Made by a program: the position numbers and the translations under genes
Assembly: GCA_022539475.1 (NCBI GenBank)
Contig: VCMS01000204.1
Span: 62,001-126,000, forward strand
Direction of reading: 5' to 3'
From: Gracilaria domingensis
Taxonomy: Eukaryota; Rhodophyta; Florideophyceae; Gracilariales; Gracilariaceae
DNA: 64,000 bases
In this document: positions 35,579-45,393 of the stretch, one piece after another
Numbering within the stretch: the first letter of the stretch is position 1
Layout: every line of letters starts with the position of its first letter
The notes under the pieces: generated by a model
What the model was told of the DNA's origin: nothing
Databases searched by the model: none
The model's input: only the letters and a program-made list of their open reading frames with translations

Positions 35579-37549
35579 CTACGATTGCGGAACGTCCTTC
35601 GCTTCCGGTATTGGAGACTGCGGTGGCGTGACCGTTGGGTACAAAGCAAGTTCTGGTTTGAGTGCTTCGCCCGTCCATGGCTCCAATCGAAACGTATCTG
35701 TCACATCCTCAATGAGGCTTGCTTGCGCCCCTTGGAGGATACCATCCATCGCGTTGCACATGTCGTTGTGGACATCTATCGCACGCCTTGCAAACCGGTC
35801 ACGGAACTCGCTGAACTGGCTCGCGTACTCTCGCAATCGAGATGCGCTCCCAGCCCATTCTTTGGCCCGTTGGAGAGCCTGTACCGCACTATTGGATCGC
35901 GGCAAACCGAGCCTCTCGCACTCATCATTCAGCGACTGCAGCGCAGTGGCAACAGCCGCATCGGTCTCATCTTCATCCGCTGTCTCGGGCTTGTTTGTGT
36001 GAGGAAGCTGTAGACTCGAAGGCTGCCCATTCTTGTCGGCTCCTGCTGCGACTTGCGTCCTTTGAACTTCATTTTCTGGAGCTTCGATGTTCGGACTTGA
36101 AACTGGAACTGCAGTTTGAACGTCCTCCGTATTGCCTTCCAAAACGGATTCTTTCGGGAAGACCTGCGCAGCCGCAGTTATGACCGGATCAGAATCAAGC
36201 AGCACTGAGCGAAGAACAGGACCGAGGTGCCCACCAGGTAGTGACTCCTTTACGAACCCTGCCGCCCTCGGAAAGTATAGTTGAACGCTCTTCCTAGGAG
36301 CATCCATCCATTCCGCCTCGGGAAGGTACGGAGGGTTGTGCAAGTACTCTTTCCCATCATCTCGCATCGCAGGATGTCGAGGGATGTCCGGAAAACTGTC
36401 GGAGTCGTAATCATACCAAAGAAAGCCCGGTCTTGGAGTCCTGTCCCAATCGATCTGACAGACGTAGTCAAGGAGAGAATCCGCTTCGGAAGCCTTGAAC
36501 TCCGTTCCTCGAACAATGTTTTGAACCCCGACGTCACGGATTAAACGCACTAGCTCAGGTGGGAGGCGAAAGAGACGCCCTGCGGGGCAATTCAAATCAC
36601 GATCGTGACCAAGTCTCCAGTCGCTAAACTTGAGCTGCATGCGCATACCGTATCGGGCGGCAAAAAGAAAGCTCAGGAATGCCAAGACGATCCACTCCGC
36701 GTTCAGTACCTGCCACGCAAGGGTGGCAAGGCGGTTCTCGGTCAGTAACAACGCGGAAAAGTAGGAGATGATTGGTGGCGTCGGCACGCAGAGATACCGA
36801 CTCACCGCGAAGACACCCGATTCCGGAATTGTGACATAACGACCTTGGCGCAAAGGGCGAAGCAGATCATGGAATTCTTGGTTGTGCCAAGAGAAGAAGA
36901 AGCCATGGCCGTCCCGGATGCGAGCTTCGGTGCTAACGTCATCGCCCCAGTGGTCTCGATTCGAGAAGAAGTATATCTCATCGAACGGCGGTGTCCACGC
37001 TACCAAGCCGAGGATGTTATGACCAGGAGGAGGGAAGTGTCCTGCGGCAACCGAAACGGAGGGATCTCCAAACTGAGCGCGAAGCAGGAGTAGTATCGCG
37101 ACCAGGCGGCTTTGGTATTCTCGCTCCGGCAGACAACGGACCCATGGCATATCCGTTGGAAGACCAGGATCCAGGCGGACACCGATGTCGGAATGAAGAG
37201 GATTAACTCGCATGTGGGCCCACCGCGCTTTCCAGGCACCATCACGGAGGCGTTTGTTGCTGGAGAAGTACCCCCTTTCGGGATTCGATGGTATTGCTGC
37301 AAACCGCTGAGCGTCGAAGAATTCCCCGCCAAGGGATACATAATGATTAACCGAGTACGGTAGTGCCACTGAGCGCGCGCCAACTCGGTTGCGGTTGCCT
37401 AAGCGTCGATGCTCAAACTCCGTATCCGGACTTACCCATTGGTTACCACTCTGAGGCATAGCTGTGAGGAACCGTTGCGGAGGAGGAGACAGGATTTGTT
37501 TAGAAAAGCAAGAGCTGGCGGCACCGGAAGTCGGAAGTTTTATGAGCAA
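35579..37549 (-). mobile_element. long antisense reading frame at the 3' end of E2
   Basis: A 656-codon open frame on the strand opposite to gag-pol, filling the space between pol and the 3' LTR. A likely start is the MPQSGNQWVSPDTEF methionine near 37460. The first two thirds look globular, with many Trp, Tyr and Arg, and include a hydrophobic stretch (WIVLAFLSFLFAARYG) near 36650. The last third is acidic and Ser/Pro-rich, then predicted helical or coiled (SLNDECERLGLPRSNSAVQA). It matches no family I know. In some plant gypsy lineages antisense genes occur at this place, so it may be a true third gene of the element. Its being open over 2 kb argues against chance. Confidence 0.6.
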
Positions 37550-37646
37550 AAAACAAGGCGAACTGGGTGGGGCACTGTATGATGTAGATCCCGAAATCGG
37601 ATTTAGCGTTTTTGAGGGAATCGTTGTCCGAGGACGGACAACAAGC

Positions 37647-37658
37647 TAAGAAGGGGGG
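37647..37658 (+). promoter_or_regulatory. E2 polypurine tract
   Basis: TAAGAAGGGGGG lies two bases before the 3' LTR, the expected plus-strand primer site. The same string occurs at 31421-31432 and 34802-34813 inside the element. Confidence 0.8.
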
Positions 37659-37660
37659 TC

Positions 37661-38053
37661 TGTAAGATACTGTGCCGTGACGGTTGCAGTGGTGGCACTG
37701 TAAGGAAACCCGCTCGTCGGATGACATTGTTGTAGTAGATATAGTAGTAGTAGTAGTCCACGTGTATGCCGGTGGCAGCTAGTGCCCCGTGATCGGTAAG
37801 TCGTACACGTGTGTGGCGACGCCGACGAGGTATTTATTTTCGCCAGCTCGGCTGTAGCCACCATGACAGTAAACCAAGGTGCTTCCTACTAGGTTCTTCG
37901 TCTTGTTTCCCGTGGCACGGATCCTAAGTCGTAGTAGGAACCCAGCTTGTCTAAGACCTGCACAGGCTGTTCTGCGGCGATATCACTACCGTTGCACCGG
38001 CTCTCTGGCTAGGCGCGTGGTACCTTTCTGGACTGCGCGTGTCTCCGTACTCG
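37661..38053 (+). repeat. E2 3' LTR, runs into gap
   Basis: Matches 27514-27907 except for one single-base length difference. The remaining ~155 bp should lie in the gap. Confidence 0.93.
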
Positions 38054-38570
38054 NNNNNNNNNNNNNNNNNNNNNNNNNNNNNNNNNNNNNNNNNNNNNNN
38101 NNNNNNNNNNNNNNNNNNNNNNNNNNNNNNNNNNNNNNNNNNNNNNNNNNNNNNNNNNNNNNNNNNNNNNNNNNNNNNNNNNNNNNNNNNNNNNNNNNNN
38201 NNNNNNNNNNNNNNNNNNNNNNNNNNNNNNNNNNNNNNNNNNNNNNNNNNNNNNNNNNNNNNNNNNNNNNNNNNNNNNNNNNNNNNNNNNNNNNNNNNNN
38301 NNNNNNNNNNNNNNNNNNNNNNNNNNNNNNNNNNNNNNNNNNNNNNNNNNNNNNNNNNNNNNNNNNNNNNNNNNNNNNNNNNNNNNNNNNNNNNNNNNNN
38401 NNNNNNNNNNNNNNNNNNNNNNNNNNNNNNNNNNNNNNNNNNNNNNNNNNNNNNNNNNNNNNNNNNNNNNNNNNNNNNNNNNNNNNNNNNNNNNNNNNNN
38501 NNNNNNNNNNNNNNNNNNNNNNNNNNNNNNNNNNNNNNNNNNNNNNNNNNNNNNNNNNNNNNNNNNNNNN
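38054..38570. other. sequencing gap (517 N)
   Basis: A run of N. It hides the end of E2, its right target duplication and whatever joins E2 to the epimerase gene. The true distance is unknown. Confidence 1.
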
Positions 38571-38636
38571 GGAGCCATTTTGGCTCATAAATGACGTGAA
38601 CGGGTTCTATAGCTTCACTTGGATTGCCATAATTAA

Positions 38637-38957
38637 ATGGATGGAGTTGGATTGCGCCCGAATACGTCTATAAAGGTCGTAGAAGCACTTATGAAGGAAG
38701 GAGTTGTAGACATGTTATTGTTGATGACGGTGGAGCCAGGGTTTGGAGGACAGGCGTTTATGGAGGGTGTTCTTGATAAGGTGCGACATGCAAGGAAGTT
38801 GTACCCAAGAATAGGGATACAGGTGGATGGAGGTATTGGACTGAGTACTGTGAAAGCAGTAGTGAAGGCCGATGCAAACATTTCAGTTGCAGGATCTGCC
38901 ATCTTTGGCTCGAGTAACCCAGCTCATGTCATAGCTGGTTTTCGAAAGGTTGGTTAG
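38637..38957 (+). CDS. RPE: ribulose-phosphate 3-epimerase, C-terminal part
   Basis: Interconverts ribulose 5-phosphate and xylulose 5-phosphate in the pentose phosphate pathway. Visible: GLRPNTSIKVVE, the family signature LLMTVEPGFGGQAFM with its metal/catalytic Asp-bearing partner IQVDGGIG, and ISVAGSAIFGSSNPAHVIAGF near the end. These segments follow animal and cytosolic forms more than plastid ones. Only the last 106 codons of a roughly 220-residue enzyme are here. A stop codon stands directly before the first ATG, so the start is not real. Either an intron ends near 38636-38645 (an AG precedes TTGGATTG) or the gene is cut off by the gap region. No plastid signal can be judged. Confidence 0.85.
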   Translation: MDGVGLRPNTSIKVVEALMKEGVVDMLLLMTVEPGFGGQAFMEGVLDKVRHARKLYPRIGIQVDGGIGLSTVKAVVKADANISVAGSAIFGSSNPAHVIAGFRKVG

Positions 38958-39024
38958 AGATAGTAGCATAAATTTATTGTTTATTACATTGTTACCTTTA
39001 CGTGTTATCACGACTATATTCTCC

Positions 39025-39360
39025 GTGTCCATTGGAGATGTATTTCTCTTGTATCACAACCGGGAAAGGATGTGAGAGAACATCAATATATCCCCAGTGG
39101 ACGCTGAGAGGGAGGATGAACTACTCTACGTGCTATCATTGTTACCCATCCGGTGTCGAGTGGTGACATATTCTTTTTTTGTCACAACCCACAAAGGATG
39201 TGACGGAAGAAGAACATGCCCCCAGTCGAGACAGAGGGTGAGCAACTCTAAGTACAATCACTAGTCCCTAGCTTGCCTCCACTGGCAATATCTTCCTGTT
39301 TTGCTATAACCATCGAGTGGGGTTATGGTGAAAGAGAAAAATATCGCCGGTCGAGGCGAG
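39025..39360 (+). ncRNA. three tandem imperfect hairpins of unknown function
   Basis: Three degenerate direct-repeat units of 120-130 bp each fold into a long hairpin: 39025-39104, 39153-39232 and 39272-39360. In unit 1, GTGTCCATTGG pairs with CCAGTGGACGC. In unit 2, GTGTCGAG and GTCACA pair with the right arm ending GTCGAGAC and with TGTGAC. In unit 3, CTTGCCTCCACTGGCAATAT pairs with ATATCGCCGGTCGAGGCGAG. Arms are about 35 nt with loops of 4-10 nt. The stems are kept although the bases differ between units. It lies 70 bp behind the epimerase stop. It could be a small-RNA precursor cluster, a 3' processing element or a decayed foldback repeat. Confidence 0.45.
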
Positions 39361-39590
39361 GTGGGTGGGGACTATGTGAAGAGGGGACAGAGAGATGGCG
39401 CTTAAATAGTGGAAGGTGCGGAGGTGTACAGTGGATGTTTTGGCGGGAAACGGGATGAGGGAAACAGGGACAATCATGGTGCTGGATATAGCCCGTGTGG
39501 TTGGACAGTGGGGGTGGACAGCACAGTTTAGCTCGATTGCACTGTATCGCAGCGGAAACTTCGATCCAACTACTACTTCTTCTTCTGAAG

Positions 39591-40520
39591 ATGTCGAACG
39601 GATACGTGAAAGATGAGGAGCTGTGGGTGCTGTTGGAGGGGAAGGAGGTACCGCAGACGCCGTCACCAAAGCGGGAAGAGGACGTGATTACGGCGGCTGG
39701 TCGGATGTCGCAGAAGAAGGAAGTGGCTGATGAAGGAAAGAAGTGTGAGGCGAGGAGAGGGGATGGTGATGAGGTGGAGAAGGGGGTAGAATTGGAGGTG
39801 GAGGGGGTCGCAATGGAGAGAAGGGGTGCGGTGCATCTGAGTCAGTTAGAGGTTGGAGACCAGATAGAGAGTGGGGGCGGAGAGGGTGACAGGGAGATGC
39901 GGTTTGTGGGGGAGATGAAGGCGAGGGTGGGGATGTTGGGGTTGGTGATGAAGGAGCAACTGGACGATGGAATTGTGGAGATTGTAACGGAAATGGGCGG
40001 TGTGGTGCTGAGTGGGGGTGGTAGTGGTGTTTCGGTTGAGGCGATTTCGAGCCTGCGGAATTCGTTGTCGGTATTGGGAGTGGAGATGAGAAATCATGTG
40101 TATGGGATAGTGGAGTGTGCGGGAAGGGAGGTTGGAGAGTTGCGGGAGGAGAATAGGGTTCTGAACGAGAGGTTGGACGTGCTGGAGAAGGAGGTGAAGG
40201 AGCTGGGCAAGAGGCAAAGATTGGTGGAAGAGGAGACGCTGAAAGGAGGTGTGGAGGGAAAGACGGAGAAGAAAAGTGTGGGAAAGGTGGCGGTGCAGAA
40301 GGGGTCTCCTGTGACACCGAAGACAAAGGGTGGTGGGGTTGGGGATGGGAAGAGCCGTCTGAAGAAGAGGCGTAAGGAGATGAAGAAGGTGGTGGAGGAG
40401 GTGCCGCGGGAGGGAGTGGGAGCTCCGGTGGTGACTGGGTTTAGGAGTGCGGCGGAGGTAGCGCGGACTGCGAAGGGGATTCTGAGGGGACAGGAGGAGA
40501 GAAGGATGGGAGGGATTTGA
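39591..40520 (+). CDS. hypothetical coiled-coil protein
   Basis: A 309-codon frame from ATG 39591 (MSNGYVKDEELWVLLEGKEV). An in-frame upstream extension to 39495 exists but is less likely. The protein is highly charged. It has a probable coiled coil near residues 185-225 (LREENRVLNERLDVLEKEV) and a basic cluster KSRLKKRRKEMKK near 265-277. The strand is unusually rich in G and A, which also creates long false frames on the other strand. No known domain was recognised. It could be a host nuclear protein or the gag-like or accessory gene of an unrecognised element. Confidence 0.5.
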   Translation: MSNGYVKDEELWVLLEGKEVPQTPSPKREEDVITAAGRMSQKKEVADEGKKCEARRGDGDEVEKGVELEVEGVAMERRGAVHLSQLEVGDQIESGGGEGDREMRFVGEMKARVGMLGLVMKEQLDDGIVEIVTEMGGVVLSGGGSGVSVEAISSLRNSLSVLGVEMRNHVYGIVECAGREVGELREENRVLNERLDVLEKEVKELGKRQRLVEEETLKGGVEGKTEKKSVGKVAVQKGSPVTPKTKGGGVGDGKSRLKKRRKEMKKVVEEVPREGVGAPVVTGFRSAAEVARTAKGILRGQEERRMGGI

Positions 40521-40969
40521 AGCCGTTTTCGGGCGAGGCGGGTATACGAGAAGGGGGAGGGTTGTCCACCTGACTTCTACAAAATGACGTTTGCGGAGAC
40601 GGAGAGAGAGGATGGGAACGCGTGATGGGCGAGAAATGGGTAAATAGCGGGGGTGGTGTGGACTGAGAAGAAGTGATGGGATGATTGAGGTGGGATGAGT
40701 TGCGATTGGCATTGCAACATGGGAGAAAATGGAAACGCAAACTAGCACGAGTGCAGTTTTGAGAGAGGCTCGCGGAAAAGAGTGAATAGGGTGGTGCGGC
40801 GAAGTAGAACCTCTACAAAAACTAGGGGACCCAAGAACTAAACTGCGCGAAATGGAATTTAATATTCCAAAATTTCTTAATTTTTTGAGTGCCAGCCTCT
40901 GCTACCCCCTCGCGCGCCCCAAATAGCCCCAAAACTAGTTTAGTTTCCAAAGCGAACAGACTATATTCC
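40521..40969. other. intergenic stretch, nothing firm
   Basis: No gene seen. A small palindrome GGAATTTAATATTCC lies near 40854. A 16-base string, TTTTTTGAGTGCCAGC, near 40880 also occurs in E2 near 35388. Confidence 0.4.
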
Positions 40970-42450
40970 ACTTTGCAGAACACAGACGAAGGATCGCATA
41001 TAACAGCCGCTGACCACTGCTCCCTGTACTTAGATCAGCAATAAAGTAGATCAAAACAATGAAGACTGCCGAACGAACGGCTCCGATGACAATATCGAAG
41101 AAAGCCATGGTGAGCTTGAAAGGCCAAGAGAATAAGAAAGACGAGTCCTTTTGCTTCACAAGCACTGTTTTCTCTGCGTTTCGATCGTTAATCTTAGCCA
41201 ATGCTGACAGACTTATGAACAAAACACTCAAAATGACGATGCCTCTTCTGCTAGGAGCCCCGCCAGCATTATTGGGCGGTTGCCAGAATATAGACCAAAG
41301 AATAGACCAAAGAATAAGGTTGTGCATGATTTCCGCAGCAAGATTCTTTCGCGTGGCTTCGAAGTATCGTACTTGTCGCTTCCCAATTGCTTTGATCTGG
41401 TGGCGTGGCTTCTGCAGACTGTGCTTGCGAGCAAGAGCCAGCAACGCTTCTGGAACATCATGCTCAATTTCAGGCGCCAATGCTTCGGCATCATCTACTT
41501 TTGCGCGGAGCTGAGTGGAAAACTCACCCTGTGCAATGCGCTCAGCAAACTCTTCAGACCTAAGTGGAGGTGGCTGCTTCAACGATGACAGATCTGCTGC
41601 TGACTTGAGGTACTCATCGCGCATTTCAGGGTTTGCCACGGTATCTACAAATTCCGGGACAGAGCGCTGCGGCGGACGGAAGAAGCCAACGCTCTTGAAA
41701 TAGTTCTCTGCTTCGGACCAAGGTCCAAAGTAGAATACGCGACCCTGGTCGAGGACGCATACGGTGTCGAAAACATTGTAAACGTCTGTTCCGGGGGCTT
41801 GCATAGATGTAATCACGGGGCTTCCAGAAGTGTCAGCGAACTCACGCATAAATTTCGTGATACTAAGCGTGGTAGAACTGTCAAGTCTCATTGATCAATT
41901 ATCCATGAAAACTACGCATGCATTCATCCCGATAAGCATCCCAGCAATGATAGCACGCTTCTTCTCACCACCACTGAAGCCACGAAGAATATCTTTGCCG
42001 ACAATTGTACCCAAGAAACGTTCAATGTGCAACATACGTGCAGTAAGCAATAAATCCTTTCTGCGTAAAGCTTCAACATGAGGCATCCCTTCCAGCCACT
42101 TGCAAGCGGCGACAAACTCCAGCGTGTGACGAACGATAAGCTGTGCGATATTATCACCGCGTTGGTCGAGAAGTTGAATGTAATGCGTAGGGTTCACCAC
42201 ACCACCAAGCTTATCTTGGATGTTATAATGTACATAGCCGTCCAATTTGACACTAGAACCAAGGAAACGACCGGAAACACGAGATACCAACAAGCTGATG
42301 CCAGACCCAGACGGACCCAGCACTACACACATCTCACCAGACACCACAGCGCTCGACAAAACTCGGGTTATCTTCGGGAGTTTCACCTTATCAGACGCAT
42401 CAGGGGAGCGGGTTTGAGCGGAATGAGGGCGTATGCCATGGTGACGCACC
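40970..42450 (-). pseudogene. ABCG/PDR-type ABC transporter, N-terminal half, decayed
   Basis: Reads right to left. The nucleotide-binding domain has a Walker A of GPSGSGISLL, in which the essential Lys is replaced by Ile. A normal signature RGFSGGEKKRAIIAG follows, then Walker B CVVFMDN. An in-frame stop follows directly near 41896, after which LDSSTTLSITKFMREF continues the same domain. Next come PEFVDTVANPEMRDEY and a membrane part with helices near 41200-41290 (IVILSVLFISLSALA) and 41000-41110. Similarity ends near 40970, well short of a full transporter. Full-length relatives export lipids or drugs across the plasma membrane. The missing Lys and the stop make this a pseudogene. Confidence 0.8.
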
Positions 42451-42821
42451 GCTTTACCCCCGAAGTGCTTAGTAGCATGTACAAGGGAACCAATTCCAGA
42501 AATGAGGGTCTTGATGGCAGCAGGTGGCCCCCAAGGTCACGGCGAATGCGCCGAAGGACCCTTTCTGGGATGCAAAAATATTTGTTTGCGCAGAATGCAG
42601 ACATCAACATGCCAAAGTCGCAGTCGAGAATATTGGCACAGAACCGGCTGCCATTCTGGCTATATAACGCCAACTCGAAATCAATATACCTCGGAGCGGT
42701 CATATTCTGTCCCAATTAAAAAAACCCAAAAAATTAAGTCCGGCCACAAGGCCATTTCTCGGACATTTTTTGGTACCTATAGTCAACATTGGAGGACATA
42801 ATGGCCATCTAAGGTACCTAA
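42451..42821. other. intergenic stretch
   Basis: The first part may hold degraded N-terminal codons of the transporter (minus strand, up to about 42520). The rest is AT-rich, with the inverted pair GGTACCTATAG and CTAAGGTACC at 42770-42818 just before the methyltransferase gene. No gene recognised. Confidence 0.4.
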
Positions 42822-45099
42822 ATTGCCCAGAACCACTGTTCACAGGGTTTTGCCAGAGGTCCTGGCTTCGACGACGTCGAGAGTATGGTACTCCCGTACA
42901 TCATGTTCGCCACGAAGGATATGATGTTCAAACTTTTGAAGAACCGGTCTATTGGATACTGCTCCGTCACTCATCATACTTTTTTGAAGGAAAAAGTGGA
43001 GGCTACATCCCAAAGAGACGGTTTAGTGGCTACCTTCAGTGACGAAGTTGATGCGAATCTTCGCGTTCTGGCTAAAGAATTTTTGGATGACGTGCACGGT
43101 ATTTGTACGCATGACCGTCTCTATTCGTTGCAAGAAAATAATAAGCATGAGCGCTGTGTCACGCTAGAACATCTCACTCCAGACTTGGACCGCAAAGCAC
43201 GCAACCCCGACCACAGTCGTGATCTAACGTTCCCTGAACCGTTCGATAGGTTGGCAGAGGACCTATGGAGACATATACAGGAAGCGAAACGAGATACAAG
43301 GCGTAAAGAGCAGACTTCTAAAGTCGAAAAATTGGAAAAGGCTGTGGAAACCGTCAACTTGGTTTCCACAGACGAAGATGATTTTGAACCGGCTTTTGTT
43401 CCCACTCCTTCAATGTTTAACACCCCGGGTAGAACTGTTGAGCCTCCGAAAGTGGCCAAAGGCCGCTGTATACCGAATTCAATGAAGGAGCTCAACAAAT
43501 TGATGGAGAACACTTATTCCGTTTTGTACAATTGTGATCAAAAGAACCAAGTTCTAACCTACGAGTCCTTGGGAATGGAAAGTAGCCTCACACTCGGGAA
43601 TGCTCAGCTCGTCCTCACGGATCCGCCATACAACATACGTCGCAATAAGGGAAAGACCAACAGCAACCACTATCTACTCACTGAAGAAGACATGGAGCGA
43701 GCGGCTGCCACAATCAATGACGTCCTGCACCCCGGGGGACACTTCATAGTATTCTGTGCAGTTGATCAGTTTCCAAAGTGGTTCGAAATCATGAATGACA
43801 CAGTGAAGAAGGAGAAAGTACCCGTTGTTCGAAAGGGAAAGCGTGTCACTGAGGAAAGATTGGAACCTATGTCCGTGTGGATAAGACTCCGATGGTGTTT
43901 ATACGAGAAGTTGGGAACCCTACTCAGGACCCCACTCGTATTTTCTCACTGATGTCGGTCACCTAGTATGCCATACACGGTGTGAAAAGATGTGTGAACT
44001 CGGAGGAGGGAAGAAGTATAGTATCATTACAGAGTTTCAACTACGTCCCGTCTACACTCGAGCCGTACAAGAACGTCTTGGAAAATGTTTCGAAGAGATC
44101 TACGGGAGAGCTATTGACCTGGAGAGTGAAGAGAAAGAATGGTTGGAAGACCTAGAGCATCCGGCCGGAACAAAAGTCTAGAGAGCTTATGAACGAACTC
44201 ATATCTCGCTTTACAAAGCCCGGGGACAGAGTGGTTTACCGCTTCACGGGAACGTGCACCACCGGAATGGCGTCTTTGTTACTGCCGAAGCGCAGGAATT
44301 TTATAGGGTGCGAGGCGGATGGTGCTTGCTTCGAGCATGCTAAGCATCACATGACCCTACAAATGGCCCGTGTCATCAATGACGGAAACACAGGTATTGC
44401 CGTGGACCAGAGCACGCTACATGCAGCAAAACGCGTGGTAGAAGTGTATCCGTTGAACACAAGGTTGCGCAAAACATGGAGAGCCCCCGGGACATTTCCT
44501 GAGGAAATGTCCCGGGGGCTCTCCATGTTTTGCGCAACCTTGTGTTCAACGGAGGCTCCGTATCAACTTTTTCCACTGCATATAATCGTATTCCTACAAA
44601 ACCTGTGGTTTGATCAAAGTTTTCGTGACGTGGTTATCCAGAAAGCTGTTGGAGACTGGCCCGAAACCTTCCGTCGGGCTCTTGATCGTGTTCAGGTTGG
44701 GTGTCTTTTGGCCCATGATGCTACTCATTACTGTGTGACTATATCTAAGTCCATCATCAAACACCCCAAGGCCGGCTTGGGGGTGTTTGCAGCAGTGCCT
44801 ATCAAAGAAGGGGAAAACATTTGTCCGTTCTATGGTACTTTAGTGCATCAGAGTCTGGCCAACCGTATTGAAACACATACAACGTACGGAAAAGGAATCC
44901 TTGGTGTCACCGGATGGCTTCCGAAGATATTGTATCGAAACGGAATTGGGAGGGGATGTCTTTCTCCTTCTCACTGGAAACAGAGGAGAAAATAAGAAAA
45001 CACCTGTAGTATGGGTGCTTCCAGCACCATTTTGTGTAGCAGGTTACATCAATGACGCCAGAGAAAATGAAGGGGATCTAGAGTTAGATGCTCCCCCAC
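42822..45099 (+). pseudogene. DNA amino-methyltransferase joined to a SET domain, 5' part
   Basis: The first Met is at 42885; the frame is open from 42822. After a long N-terminal region without known motifs comes LVLTDPPYNIRRNKG near 43615, the catalytic motif IV of DNA N6-adenine/N4-cytosine methyltransferases. A variable region follows, then LISRFTKPGDRVV and FTGTCTTGMASLLLPKRRNF near 44195-44300, the S-adenosylmethionine-binding motif I. The order IV then I is that of beta-class enzymes. Motif I has YRF in place of the usual DPF, so activity is doubtful. Downstream a SET domain begins (KHPKAGLGVFAAVPIKEGEN near 44760) and runs through CVAGYINDARENEGD near 45045. Three frame changes (near 43960, 44175 and 44880) show decay. 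E4 splits the SET domain at 45100. It could be a chromatin writer of the host or cargo of a transposon. Confidence 0.7.
44450..44552. repeat. perfect 103-nt palindrome inside the methyltransferase-SET gene
   Basis: Arms 44450-44500 and 44502-44552 are exact reverse complements of 51 nt around one central G at 44501. The reading frame stays open through it, so the encoded peptide (from about NTRLRKTWRAPGTF to LSMFCATLCST) is partly a product of the inversion and not of the original protein. Confidence 0.97.
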
Positions 45100-45368
45100 T
45101 GTGCGCTAGACGGTTCTTGCGCAGGAAAAAGTTTAAAGAGTGTTGGAGTTCGATGCCCCCGAAAGTTTATTGAGGAGGGTGTGAGAGTGACTTTAGTACA
45201 CTCGAGTGGTTCCCAATCGGGGAACAGAACTAAACTAGGCTAGGTAATGACACGCCACCCAGAACGGTATGCTAGTCTGGGTGACATTATGCCTCTCGAA
45301 CTGCGTGGGTGTCGCTACGCAGAATCATCGCTGATTCATCAGCTGAAGTAGATATTCTATCTACTACA
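45100..45368 (-). repeat. E4 3' LTR
   Basis: 269 bp, plus strand TGTGCGCT to CTACTACA. It matches 50163-50431 with 7 differences. A purine-rich tract (element strand AAACAGGGGAG) adjoins it at 45369-45379. Confidence 0.92.
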
Positions 45369-45393
45369 CTCCCCTGTTTCAGAGACTAAGTTG

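Larger units (their letters stand above)
27514..38053 (+). mobile_element. Ty3/gypsy LTR retrotransposon E2 with chromodomain, young and nearly whole
   Basis: Parts in order: 548-bp 5' LTR, primer-binding-like site, gag (about 28160-30525), pol (30528-34856), GC-rich spacer, long antisense frame (35579-37549), purine tract and 3' LTR. The 3' LTR runs into a sequencing gap at 38054. The visible 393 bp of the 3' LTR match the 5' LTR except for one single-base length difference, so the insertion is recent. It looks whole apart from about one break in the gag region. The C-terminal chromodomain of pol places it with chromovirus-like gypsy elements. It disrupts a host gene at its left edge. Confidence 0.95.

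Noticed and set aside
39688-40748. Long minus-strand frames rich in His, Pro and Ser
   Set aside because: They mirror the G/A-rich coiled-coil gene on the plus strand; composition alone keeps them open.
35388-40895. Shared string TTTTTTGAGTGCCAGC in E2 and near 40880
   Set aside because: Only 16 bases match and the flanks differ; could be chance or a tiny remnant.
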